Of a stretch of 10,145 nucleotides of DNA, positions 1 to 6,729 are shown piece after piece. The notes below the pieces were generated by a model that searched no databases, was not told where the DNA came from, and saw nothing but the letters and a program-made list of their open reading frames with translations. Position 1 is the first letter of the stretch. The number at the start of each line of letters is the position of its first letter. The stretch is from Pseudobacteriovorax antillogorgiicola (GTDB taxonomy: Bacteria > Bdellovibrionota_B > Oligoflexia > Oligoflexales > RGVZ01). The DNA lies in contig CAMDGW010000079.1 of NCBI GenBank assembly GCA_945897695.1, positions 1-10,145 of the forward strand, in the 5' to 3' direction. A program made the position numbers and the translations under genes.

Positions 1-234
1 AATTTTATGGAATGCATCACTGTCCAGCAACTGCCCTGACTCGGAAATTTGCCGGGAGTTTGCAGCAGCATTCATTAGCGCATCGATAATCCATTGCAAC
101 GTTTTTGGGGCGAGTACTTCTGTGCCATTAGTCAGTAACATTGCCATCAGGCCAGCCAAATATACCGCGCTATTCTTGCGGATATCTTGCCACCAAAGCA
201 CCCTGGGATTAATCGCCTGACGAACCGAGTCCAT
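1..234 (-). CDS. ABC exporter (permease/ATPase type), N-terminal fragment, cut by window edge
   Basis: Only the first 78 codons are visible; the gene continues past the left edge. Reading the minus strand from ATG at 234 there is no stop to base 1. The peptide has a short cytoplasmic lead (residues 1-20, with a WWQDIRK-like amphipathic stretch). One hydrophobic segment follows at about residues 23-45, running into PKTLQWIIDAL at 43-53. This matches the start of the first transmembrane helix of type-1 ABC exporters (MsbA/LmrA-like half transporters), where the helix ends in a P-x-x-I-x-x-x-I-D-x-L pattern. A ribosome site AAGG lies 7 bases upstream of the ATG. The ATPase domain is outside the window, so the substrate cannot be judged. 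It is divergent from the receiver-TPR gene. The family call rests on one helix and its flanks. Confidence 0.6.
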   Translation of the reverse strand, partial: MDSVRQAINPRVLWWQDIRKNSAVYLAGLMAMLLTNGTEVLAPKTLQWIIDALMNAAANSRQISESGQLLDSDAFHKI

Positions 235-442
235 GGTTTGCCTTAACGCCGAAAATTTAGTCTGTGATGAACTTCCAAGAAGAATCCTACCTTATCACAC
301 AGAGAAACGTCCGGCCACATTATGATAACAAACTGTAATTACAAACATAATCATATTTTTATGTAAAAATTTTTAAACGTTTTTCCAGGATTACCGATAC
401 CACCCCTTGTGGTCGGCGGCGTTCGCACTGAAGGAAAAAACT
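235..442. promoter_or_regulatory. AT-rich divergent intergenic region with small palindromes
   Basis: This gap of about 208 bp separates two divergent genes and must carry both their promoters. Bases 319-380 are very AT-rich. They contain a perfect 10-bp palindrome TGTAATTACA at 334-343 and an inverted repeat ATTATG (319-324) / CATAAT (346-351). I could not place a convincing -35/-10 pair with 16-18 bp spacing for either direction, so no promoter coordinates are claimed. The palindromes could be an operator, or may simply reflect AT richness. Confidence 0.35.
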
Positions 443-1660
443 GTGACATTAGCGCGAGAGTTATTTGATTTTCTGGGTGAAAGGTACATCTTGGTTATAG
501 AGCCAAGGATGAACTTTCGCGTGACGATTCAAGGTTTTTTGACACGGCTAAAGTGCTCCAAGGTAAAACTTGTGGGCAGTGTTGAAGAAGCCAGACAGGA
601 AATCAGGTCAAAAAAAATCGGGTTCATTATCGCAGAATGGTTGCTTCCCGAAAAAAACGGACTCGAGTTTTGCAGGGAACTTCGGAAGGATCCAAGACAC
701 AAGACGACCCCTTACCTACTGATGACCACGGAAAACTTAAAAGGAGACATCGTGCTCGCTAGCGAGGGCGGCATCAGCGCCTGCTTACTTAAACCGTTTT
801 CGTTCCAGGACTTTTGTGATCAATTACGAGTTATTCTTGCCGGCGAAAAAAACCCTTCACACATCCAATCACTTTTGGAAAGAGCCGAGTCTTACATCGA
901 GAAAAAAGAATATTGGGTTGCTGATGCTCTATTTTGTGAAGTGCTGACTTTGAAACCAAGTTCTGCACGCGCCATCTGTGGAGTCGGACGCATTGAATTG
1001 GCCAATCAAAATCTAGACAAGGCTATTGTCTGCTTTAAACAGGCCGTCGCGAATAATCCCGAATACATCGATGGATACCGGCAACTTTTGAAGATATCCA
1101 CAGAGAAAAATGACCATGAAGGAATTATCCAGGGAGCAACCATACTGCACCGCTTAAGTCCGGAAAATCCGAAATATCCATTGCTAATTGCAGCGTCACA
1201 AATGGAACTTGGTCGTTATTCAGCTGCCGAGGAATTTTTTAAAATCACCGTGAACCTTTCGCCAAGCTTGGCTTCAGGCTACCGGGGACTTGGAAATCTC
1301 TATCTGCGAACCAAGGAGTTTGTGAAAGCATCCATCAATCTTGAGAAAGCTCTAGATATTGAAACATCAGATGTATCGACGCTCAACTCCCTCGGCACGG
1401 CCTATGTTCGCCAAAATCTTATCGACAAGGGGATCGAAAGATACAGACTTGCGCTAAATATAAACGCCCAGGATCCCCGTGTTCTTTTTAACCTGGGTCT
1501 CGCCTTAGAAGCAAAAGGCAGGTTGGCAGAGGCTTTTGAGGCTTTTCATAAGGCATTGACGTCCGATCCCGACTTTCAAAAAGCGCATAGAAAACTTAAT
1601 GAGATCAAAAATAAGCTACCTCCAAGCTCGTTTGCTCACAAATTAGCCACAGCCCTATAA
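443..1660 (+). CDS. Pseudo-receiver domain protein fused to TPR repeats
   Basis: I start this 405-residue protein at GTG 443 because AAGGA (431-435) sits 7 bases before it; a TTG at 407 would add 12 residues but has no ribosome site. Residues 14-133 form a CheY-like receiver: beta1 YILVIEP, the phosphorylation strand FIIAEW, then LPEKNGLEF, the switch threonine in LLMTTE (T95/T96) and the conserved lysine in CLLKPF (K117). The phospho-acceptor aspartate is replaced by Glu65, and the usual acidic pair after beta1 is E20-P21. Normal phosphorylation is therefore unlikely; Glu may mimic a constitutive 'on' state. Residues of about 140-390 are a run of TPR helices with A/G/Y/P spacing (for example LGNLYLRTKEFVKASINLEK), a protein-binding scaffold. 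No DNA-binding or enzymatic output domain is present. The stop is followed by an intergenic gap of 118 bp with no clear terminator. The partner is unknown. Confidence 0.88.
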   Translation: MTLARELFDFLGERYILVIEPRMNFRVTIQGFLTRLKCSKVKLVGSVEEARQEIRSKKIGFIIAEWLLPEKNGLEFCRELRKDPRHKTTPYLLMTTENLKGDIVLASEGGISACLLKPFSFQDFCDQLRVILAGEKNPSHIQSLLERAESYIEKKEYWVADALFCEVLTLKPSSARAICGVGRIELANQNLDKAIVCFKQAVANNPEYIDGYRQLLKISTEKNDHEGIIQGATILHRLSPENPKYPLLIAASQMELGRYSAAEEFFKITVNLSPSLASGYRGLGNLYLRTKEFVKASINLEKALDIETSDVSTLNSLGTAYVRQNLIDKGIERYRLALNINAQDPRVLFNLGLALEAKGRLAEAFEAFHKALTSDPDFQKAHRKLNEIKNKLPPSSFAHKLATAL

Positions 1661-1716
1661 GCTAGCGCTCATTTACCCTGGGAATAAAAATCACTCGCCC
1701 CCTTGCGGCTGACCAT

Positions 1717-1741
1717 GCCTTGAGTTAAAACTAAACAAGGC
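1717..1741. repeat. Inverted repeat upstream of the helix-turn-helix gene
   Basis: The arms GCCTTG (1717-1722) and CAAGGC (1736-1741) flank an inner palindrome AGTTAAAACT (1723-1732). The hairpin is weak and no T-run follows, so it is a poor intrinsic terminator for the preceding gene. It lies 38-62 bp before the start of a DNA-binding protein, where an autoregulatory operator would be expected. The role is inferred only. Confidence 0.35.
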
Positions 1742-1778
1742 AATCTGATTAATTATTAAACAAACCCAGGTTAAACGT

Positions 1779-2420
1779 ATGATCATGAGAGAAGAAGCTT
1801 CAAACCAAGCACAATCAGCGATTCCGCAGGATGAACTGGCCGCAAATCATGAGCTGTACGTTGGTCCGCAAACTTTAGATCACGACATCGACGGCCTCGA
1901 GCTATCTGATGCTGCGAGAACCCTTGGCATTTCTATTGATGAAATCTGGAGACGAATCAGAAATGGTCGACTCATTGCCCGGACCTTACGCGGCAAAGTG
2001 CTTGTCTACACAGACATGAATGAGTTCCTGACGCATGAAGGACTTCCGCCCCCACCAATTTCGACGAATAACTCCCCCTTGACCACCATGACCCACTTTG
2101 AACATACGCCGAACCAGTTTCCCGTTGTTTACGGTGGGCAATCTAGCGGACAAAGCCAGGAACTAGCCCTGCTCATTGATCATCTGAGCTTGGCCAAAGA
2201 TGAGAATCGGGAAATTCTTAAGCTGACGCAAGACTCCATGAACCGTCTTACCCAAATGACGGATGCCATAATTGAAATGAAGGACGCCATGCTCGCGGCC
2301 AAGGATGAGCAGGTGACCACCCTCAGGCAAACCCTGTCGAACCAAGCCCAGGAATTGGTGAGAGTCCTAAAGGAAAAAGAAGATCTAGAAACGCTGGCCC
2401 AAGCGCTTCAGTCAAAATAA
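1779..2420 (+). CDS. MerR/excisionase-type helix-turn-helix protein with C-terminal coiled coil
   Basis: This is a 213-residue soluble protein. Residues of about 39-86 form a helix-turn-helix of the MerR/HTH_17 kind: LSDAARTLGISIDEIWRRI, then an RNGRLIAR turn and a short beta-wing (KVLVYTDMNEFL). This is the layout of excisionase-like DNA readers. Residues 88-125 are a Pro/Ser/Thr-rich linker. Residues of about 128-212 are a long charged helix with heptad-like spacing (ILKLTQDSMNRLTQMTDAI and on), predicted coiled coil for dimerisation or partner binding. There is no effector-binding cysteine or ligand domain as in classical MerR sensors. The ATG at 1779 is preceded by CCAGG 8 bases upstream; a second ATG at 1785 is possible. 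The gene stands alone between two gaps in the same direction as the next operon. Function beyond probable DNA binding is unknown; a phage- or plasmid-type excisionase is unlikely given the long coiled coil. Confidence 0.8.
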   Translation: MIMREEASNQAQSAIPQDELAANHELYVGPQTLDHDIDGLELSDAARTLGISIDEIWRRIRNGRLIARTLRGKVLVYTDMNEFLTHEGLPPPPISTNNSPLTTMTHFEHTPNQFPVVYGGQSSGQSQELALLIDHLSLAKDENREILKLTQDSMNRLTQMTDAIIEMKDAMLAAKDEQVTTLRQTLSNQAQELVRVLKEKEDLETLAQALQSK

Positions 2421-2428
2421 TCCTTCAC

Positions 2429-2457
2429 TTGCTATCCCCCCCCAATTCCTTCATCAT
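2429..2457 (+). promoter_or_regulatory. Candidate promoter with a C8 tract in its spacer
   Basis: A -35-like TTGCTA (2429-2434) and a -10-like CATCAT (2452-2457) are separated by exactly 17 bp. Each matches four of six consensus positions. The spacer contains an uninterrupted run of eight C (2436-2443). Transcription would begin near 2464, about 36 bases before the barrel gene start. The hexamers are weak, so this is a hypothesis, but the position is right for the operon 2500-4860. Gain or loss of one C would change the spacer length and promoter strength. Confidence 0.33.
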
Positions 2458-2499
2458 GGGTAAAAGACCAACCCTTTTGAAGGTATTCGGAGTGCGGGC

Positions 2500-3726
2500 A
2501 TGCTCAGCTCGGGATTAAAACTCGCCGCGACTGTCGCAATATTGCTTACATCATCGGGCTCGGCCCTTGGCACTGAAGTACCTGAGGGCTATCCGACACC
2601 GCGCGCAATGGGTCTTGGCGGGGCGTTCACAGCGATCGCCAACGACGAATCGGCATTCTGGACCAATCCAGCAGGTATAGCCCGGGTCCGCAAAGCCCGG
2701 AGTCGTGAGGGAATTCACATCATGAAAGTGCCCAACCTCACTTTGGGCCTAAATGCATCCAGTCGAAGTTTTTATGGGGCCATTCAAGGCGCCTCAAGTT
2801 CAGGTGTTGCCGACGTCATAGCGTCTTCAAACATCAGTACATCAAAGCCCTTTTATGCCAGGGCAGCGGCTTTTCCAGTGGTGATGTTTGAACCTGAGAA
2901 GAATCAGCCCATGGGATTTGGCGTGCTAAGCAACTCGGTCATGCGTATTAGCATCAACAAAGAAATTCCAACTGACGCTCGCGTAAGTGCTATTACCGAT
3001 GTTGGGGCAAGCTTTGGCTACGCCTATTCAAATTTGGCAAATCGCCTGAGCATGGGTTTCACATTCAGACCAACCTATCGCTATGCTTACGAAGATACAG
3101 TCGCTAGCAGTGAGTTGAAAAGCCGAACGGCAATCCTGAAACGTATTAAAAAAGACAGTAACCGCGGACTCGGGCTTGGGGCTGATTTCGGCATGCTCTT
3201 TACTTTGGCAGATTTTTGGTTTCCTACAATTGGCTTGGCCATCCGTAATCTCCCAACAGGGTGCGTAAATGACTACCTAAATCCCTTTACCGAAATCCGT
3301 CAAAAAATATGCGGGACGACTTATACGGGCTCCCAAGGAAACCCAGAAGCATTATCTGTTGTCGATCCTACGGATACCAGGCTCGGCCTATCCATAAGCC
3401 CACGAATTGCAAAGAATTACGGAGTCAGGTTATCAGCCGACATTCAAAATGTTTATATGGGTACGGGAAGTGTCTATTACGGATTACCTGGACTCGATAT
3501 TTCGAAGATGATCCATGGCGGGATCGAAATTTTTTCAGGAAACCCTCTTGAACGCACACCTTTTGCGGTCCAGGTCGGCGCAAACCAAGGGTTTGTCACC
3601 TGGGGCTTTGTCCTTAATTCACCCTTAGCGAGCCTAGAGTTTGCAAGCTATGCGGTAGACGTAAGTAGTACAGTTAAACGGGTGGAAGATCGACGTTACA
3701 TCGCCTCTCTCAGCGTGATGCTTTAG
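2500..3726 (+). CDS. FadL/PorV-like outer-membrane beta-barrel protein
   Basis: This is a 408-residue exported protein. It has a signal peptide (Lys7, hydrophobic 8-18, cleavage probably at about 22-24, SALG/TE). Right after it, residues 32-62 carry PTPRAMGLGGAFTAIANDES followed by AFWTNPAGIAR. This is the hallmark of the FadL/OMPP1/PorV/UPF0164 group, whose N-terminus folds into the barrel as a hatch. The rest is alternating short beta segments ending in charged or aromatic turns, consistent with a barrel of about 12-14 strands. Cys255 and Cys271 could form a disulfide in an extracellular loop. The C-terminus (YIASLSVML) ends in Leu instead of the usual Phe/Trp. A GGAG site (2489-2492) lies 7 bases before ATG 2500. 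The lipoprotein gene follows after 15 bp, so they form an operon. FadL members move hydrophobic compounds, while PorV members serve type IX secretion; no type IX gene is seen here, so the cargo is open. Confidence 0.78.
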   Translation: MLSSGLKLAATVAILLTSSGSALGTEVPEGYPTPRAMGLGGAFTAIANDESAFWTNPAGIARVRKARSREGIHIMKVPNLTLGLNASSRSFYGAIQGASSSGVADVIASSNISTSKPFYARAAAFPVVMFEPEKNQPMGFGVLSNSVMRISINKEIPTDARVSAITDVGASFGYAYSNLANRLSMGFTFRPTYRYAYEDTVASSELKSRTAILKRIKKDSNRGLGLGADFGMLFTLADFWFPTIGLAIRNLPTGCVNDYLNPFTEIRQKICGTTYTGSQGNPEALSVVDPTDTRLGLSISPRIAKNYGVRLSADIQNVYMGTGSVYYGLPGLDISKMIHGGIEIFSGNPLERTPFAVQVGANQGFVTWGFVLNSPLASLEFASYAVDVSSTVKRVEDRRYIASLSVML

Positions 3727-3741
3727 TCACAGGAGTTTGAC

Positions 3742-4860
3742 ATGATCAGGAAATCATTAAGTCTCACAAAAATCGCCGTCTTGAGCTCGCTACTTATAGC
3801 CTGCTCAACGTCACCCATTAGCCAGCAGCAGGAGCCGGTAAAAGGTCGACGAGGAGGCGGACATTCAGGCAGTATTGCTAAACCGGTGGGACAAGTTACT
3901 GCAAAAAAAGCTCCTGTCCCCGTACCAATCGAAAGTGAATACAGCGAGTTCTTTGAACGTCTTTCATCTGCTGACAAGGATTTTACAGAAAAAGATCGGC
4001 AGGCATTTTTAACATTTGCACCCAATCCACCTGCGGGGACCATCCACCAAGCGGCAATCGTCGTTGGAATTTTAAGGGATATTGTGACCCCCGTTGGCGG
4101 CCAAAAAACGACCTTCCGTGAAATGGATCTAGCAGCAAAACAATCCGCTGAAGGCAAAGACTCAACATCTGTCATTGAGACGACTCCTGCTAAAGTTGAA
4201 CCTTCCATGATTATCGAATCCCGCTGCCGAGAAAAGGGCGTAGACTGTGTCGCCGCTCTAGCAAACAACCCTCATCTTCGGACGCATGCCGTTTATACTT
4301 TGGCACTTGAGGCTAGCCGATTTGAAGGTAATAGCCCTCTTTTCGTTCAAAACCTTACAGCAGCCCTCAAAACTGAAATTCAATCCTGGGGCGACTTAGC
4401 AAAAAAAATGGGAATGGACGTCCAAGCTGTTGGTTCACCTGTTACGGAGTCATCGCCTCCAACAAGCAATCCAGAAGCGCCTGCAGTGACTGTATCCCCA
4501 GATGAAAACACTGCAGCAAATCAGAGTCTGGCGAAGGCTATCGAGTATGCTGGCAAGGAGGATTTAGAAAAGGCGATTGCGGAGGCAAGGAAAATTAAGC
4601 AGGGGACAGACATCTACCAAACTGCCCAAGAAAACCTGAAGACATGGGCAAACAAGGTTGTTCAGGATTTGCGAAGACAAGCCGCTAATCAGTACAGGTC
4701 AAGTTCTGGTACAAATGAAACAATTGGAAAAAAATCACATCTCGAGAAGGCTAAAGTCTTTCTTGAGGTTGCTATCGCGAAGTATCCAGAGGCATCCACC
4801 CTTGAAACGGTGAAGGAAAATCTTGAGATCATTAATAATGAACTCGGACGACTCAAATAG
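3742..4860 (+). CDS. Outer-membrane lipoprotein with helical, TPR-like C-terminal region
   Basis: This is a 372-residue protein of unrecognised family. The N-terminus is a typical lipoprotein signal (Arg3, Lys4, Lys10, hydrophobic 11-20) with lipobox L-I-A-C and lipidated Cys21. Residue +2 is Ser, so the Lol rule predicts the outer membrane. Residues 22-62 are a basic, Gly/Pro-rich tether. A helical domain spans about 64-225, with Cys162 and Cys169 close enough for a disulfide. A Pro/Ser/Thr linker lies at about 231-256. Residues of about 260-370 are paired helices resembling degenerate TPRs (ANQSLAKAIEYAGKEDLEKA, HLEKAKVFLEVAIAKYPEAS), a likely docking surface. AGGAG (3731-3735) sits 6 bases before ATG 3742. 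It is co-transcribed with the upstream barrel gene and ended by the terminator at 4861. A role as the barrel's periplasmic partner is an inference from the operon alone. Confidence 0.8.
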   Translation: MIRKSLSLTKIAVLSSLLIACSTSPISQQQEPVKGRRGGGHSGSIAKPVGQVTAKKAPVPVPIESEYSEFFERLSSADKDFTEKDRQAFLTFAPNPPAGTIHQAAIVVGILRDIVTPVGGQKTTFREMDLAAKQSAEGKDSTSVIETTPAKVEPSMIIESRCREKGVDCVAALANNPHLRTHAVYTLALEASRFEGNSPLFVQNLTAALKTEIQSWGDLAKKMGMDVQAVGSPVTESSPPTSNPEAPAVTVSPDENTAANQSLAKAIEYAGKEDLEKAIAEARKIKQGTDIYQTAQENLKTWANKVVQDLRRQAANQYRSSSGTNETIGKKSHLEKAKVFLEVAIAKYPEASTLETVKENLEIINNELGRLK

Positions 4861-4892
4861 AAAAAGCGCTTGGTTTTACCAAGCGCTTTTTT
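4861..4892. terminator. Strong bidirectional Rho-independent terminator
   Basis: The perfect stem AAAAAGCGCTTGG (4861-4873) pairs with CCAAGCGCTTTTT (4879-4891) around the 5-base loop TTTTA. There are T-runs at the 3' end on both strands (six on plus, five on minus). It begins immediately after the lipoprotein stop codon and lies 18 bases past the end of the STAS-like gene. It therefore serves both convergent transcripts. Confidence 0.95.
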
Positions 4893-4909
4893 CTAGCATA
4901 AACTTAAGT

Positions 4910-5416
4910 TTATTCATCTTCCTGGACAGCCTCGCCGTCCTCCTCACCGCCCTTACCATTTAGGCGGCTTCTTACCATTTCAATGGGAACACCGAAACTA
5001 ATGCCGTCTTGAGGTACGTTCAGGAATGTCGGGTGTTTGTTAGCGAGAAAAGACACTGCCTCATCAATTGACGAGAATATAGGATACTTCGATGTGTAGT
5101 CATAAGACATTAACAGTGCCCGAGGCTTCTCCATGACACCAGTAAACAGGAAGGGGATGCGAACACGCTTCATGAGCTGCATCAACTCTTCGAGGAAATC
5201 TGCTGGGACTTCTTTTTCGTCCTGAAGATCAAAAACAATATAACGAAGGTGCGTACCAATTAGCCAGTTGTGAACTGCCACGACAAAGTCAGCCCCTACA
5301 AAACCGTCTACAGGAGAACCCAATGACGCCATGGCATTCGATACAGGACGCAATGTCTGGATGACATTCATAACAACCGCACCGCGGTCAATCTTCTCCG
5401 GGATAAACTCTAACAT
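4910..5416 (-). CDS. STAS-like domain protein lacking the phospho-serine
   Basis: This is a 168-residue cytoplasmic protein without signal or membrane segment. Residues of about 10-126 read like a STAS (anti-sigma-factor antagonist, SpoIIAA-type) fold. A beta strand YIVFDLQD (59-66) comes first, then helix ADFLEELMQLMKRVRI, strand PFLFTGVMEKPRALLMS, and the end pattern YPIFSSIDEAVSFL, which matches the 'P-I-F-x-S-x-x-E-A' close of STAS domains. At the position of the phosphorylated Ser in the DSSG loop it has VPADF (residues 70-74), so the partner-switch phosphorylation site is missing. The tail 154-168 is strongly acidic (GGEEDGEAVQEDE). A GGGAG site lies 9 bases before ATG 5416. It sits 71 bp downstream of the 5488-6027 gene in the same direction, probably one transcript. 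It could be a non-phosphorylated scaffold; the STAS call is by pattern only. Confidence 0.68.
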   Translation of the reverse strand: MLEFIPEKIDRGAVVMNVIQTLRPVSNAMASLGSPVDGFVGADFVVAVHNWLIGTHLRYIVFDLQDEKEVPADFLEELMQLMKRVRIPFLFTGVMEKPRALLMSYDYTSKYPIFSSIDEAVSFLANKHPTFLNVPQDGISFGVPIEMVRSRLNGKGGEEDGEAVQEDE

Positions 5417-5487
5417 CCGAAACGACTCCCATACATTTTAGTCATTAGCAGAAAGATTCCATTACTAGTGGAAAGGGAGGGGTGACG

Positions 5488-6027
5488 TCAAGTTTCCGTA
5501 GCTGGAATCGTGCTTTCGCCATCATTAATTGTGAATTCGACACCCAATCGTTCCTTTTGACCAAAGCTCGCCAGACCATCCACCCAACGATTGACGAGAT
5601 TCCTCTTAATACTGTGAAGCGAGGTTTTCCTAAAATTTTCGCGTAGTTCCGGAAGAATCCGCACAAGAACATCACGCATCTCATTCTCACCAAGAGCCTC
5701 ATAGCGTAATTTTTTCATGCGAAGAGGTATTTTTCCTGTTCCTGCCAAAAAAATAAGCCGCTCGTCCTGATCCGGGTCGATGGTGCCCGATTCAATGAGC
5801 TTTGAGACGGACAGGTCGATGCCAAGCTGGACTGTGGCGATCCACTTGCCTTTGTGTCGGTCGATCTCACTAGGAAGCTGATCAAATGTCATAGCAACCT
5901 GCCAATCAATACCATCACCATCCCGCATAAATTCAAAATTATTCTGGGATAACCAGTTTTCCCACTCTGCCTGAGCACTGGTTAAGCTCTTGATAACAGG
6001 CTTGGATGGGAGCCGATCAAATTCCAT
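5488..6027 (-). CDS. Unrecognised cytoplasmic protein, 179 residues
   Basis: I do not recognise this family. The protein is acidic to neutral, rich in charged and aromatic residues, with no signal peptide, membrane helix, cysteine or known catalytic motif. Residues 16-36 are predicted helix (AQAEWENWLSQNNFEF) and 40-75 are mixed beta (DWQVAMTFDQLP, KWIATVQLGIDLS). LIFLAGTGKIPLRMKK (91-106) is a beta hairpin without a P-loop, despite the G-T-G-K run. Residues of about 113-155 are a long basic helix region (EMRDVLVRILPELRENFRKT and on). The ATG at 6027 is supported by GAGG 5 bases upstream. It is divergent from lptE, with 34 bp between starts, and upstream of the STAS-like gene with a 71-bp gap. 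A function linked to the STAS-like protein is possible but rests on neighbourhood only. Confidence 0.72.
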   Translation of the reverse strand: MEFDRLPSKPVIKSLTSAQAEWENWLSQNNFEFMRDGDGIDWQVAMTFDQLPSEIDRHKGKWIATVQLGIDLSVSKLIESGTIDPDQDERLIFLAGTGKIPLRMKKLRYEALGENEMRDVLVRILPELRENFRKTSLHSIKRNLVNRWVDGLASFGQKERLGVEFTINDGESTIPATET

Positions 6028-6058
6028 GGCAACCTCAATATCTTCGGGTTATGGTACA

Positions 6059-6088
6059 TTTATGACCATTATGAATAACACCCGCCAA
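6059..6088 (-). promoter_or_regulatory. Tentative promoter for the 6027-4910 transcript, inside the lptE 5' end
   Basis: On the minus strand a -35-like TTGGCG (bases 6088-6083) and -10-like CATAAA (6064-6059) are 18 bp apart, each matching four of six consensus positions. Transcription would start about 20 bases before ATG 6027. The hexamers lie within the first codons of lptE. This is weak evidence and other placements are possible. Confidence 0.2.
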
Positions 6089-6724
6089 GAGTCCACTAGA
6101 AAATTATACAAAGCTGCTGCTTTGGTAACTTGGGCTGCCTTTATTTCTGGATGCACATATCAGCTCACAAATCTTAAGTCAGCTAGTCCGAATAATATTC
6201 GTACTATATACATCGAAGCGATCTACGACACATCTTCAGAAGCGGCGCCTCACGAACTACTTTGGGATGAGATTCAGAGAGCCATTGCTGCTAATGGACA
6301 ACTGAAACTTGTCTCTTCTTATGAGGCTGATGCGGTACTCAGAGCCCATATCGTGAAAAATCAAATGGGTAAAGCTGGTGAACGAAAAGCACCAGTAGTT
6401 AGTAGACGAACAACTGAGCCAGATATTTTTTCTGGCCAGCAGCAACCTCCAACACCAGGGCAATTGAGAGATATCAGTATTGCCGATGATTACTTCATGA
6501 AAACATCGTGGTCATCAGTAGTTCAAGTAGAGGTTTGGGATCTGACAACAAGGAAGCTTGTGCTTCAAAGGCAGTACCCAATCTCGGGAGAAATTCCAAC
6601 CATACGCGGCGATGTTCCGACTGAAATTCATCATCTTCGCAATGAAGAGTCTTTTCAGCATGGATTTGCCAATGCCTCTAGAAGTATTGCCGAAAGAATT
6701 GTTGGAGATCTTCTGATCCGTTAA
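6062..6724 (+). CDS. lptE: LPS-assembly lipoprotein LptE
   Basis: LptE plugs the LptD barrel at the outer membrane and helps deliver LPS to the cell surface. The 220-residue form starts at ATG 6062 and has a lipoprotein signal (basic n-region with R8, R13, K14, K17; hydrophobic 18-29) with lipobox I-S-G-C and lipidated Cys31, followed by Thr. After it come the family features: Y-x-L near the Cys, beta strand IRTIYIEAIYD, helix LLWDEIQRAIAANGQLKLVSS, then YEADAVLRAHIVK. A late strand VQVEVWDLTTRKLVLQR and terminal helix RSIAERIVGDLLI follow. A hydrophilic Pro/Gln-rich insert of about 35 residues (about 103-137) lies between them. Length is slightly above the usual 160-200. The start is uncertain: ATG 6026 or ATG 6071 are alternatives and no good ribosome site precedes any; 6062 gives a normal signal length. 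It ends 5 bp from the convergent lptD. Confidence 0.82.
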   Translation: MTIMNNTRQESTRKLYKAAALVTWAAFISGCTYQLTNLKSASPNNIRTIYIEAIYDTSSEAAPHELLWDEIQRAIAANGQLKLVSSYEADAVLRAHIVKNQMGKAGERKAPVVSRRTTEPDIFSGQQQPPTPGQLRDISIADDYFMKTSWSSVVQVEVWDLTTRKLVLQRQYPISGEIPTIRGDVPTEIHHLRNEESFQHGFANASRSIAERIVGDLLIR

Positions 6725-6729
6725 GAGAC

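Noticed and set aside
407..442. TTG at 407 as the start of the receiver-TPR gene
   Set aside because: No ribosome site precedes it, while GTG 443 has AAGGA at ideal spacing and begins just before the receiver fold.
3723..4268. Long open frame of 181 codons on the minus strand
   Set aside because: It is antisense to the lipoprotein gene, whose lipobox, ribosome site and operon position are clear. The antisense product shows no domain, signal or ribosome site.
4899..4912. Perfect 14-bp palindrome TAAACTTAAGTTTA at the end of the STAS-like gene
   Set aside because: It is AT-rich, overlaps a stop codon and lies next to the much stronger terminator. No separate role can be supported.
5457..5473. 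Hairpin TTCCA...TGGAA in the gap between the two minus-strand genes
   Set aside because: The stem is only 5 bp with a 7-base loop and no T-run, so it is not a credible terminator or attenuator.
5730..5776. G-T-G-K run (AGTGK) in the 5488-6027 protein as a Walker A motif
   Set aside because: The consensus GxxxxGK[ST] is not met: Lys is followed by Ile-Pro and there is no Walker B.
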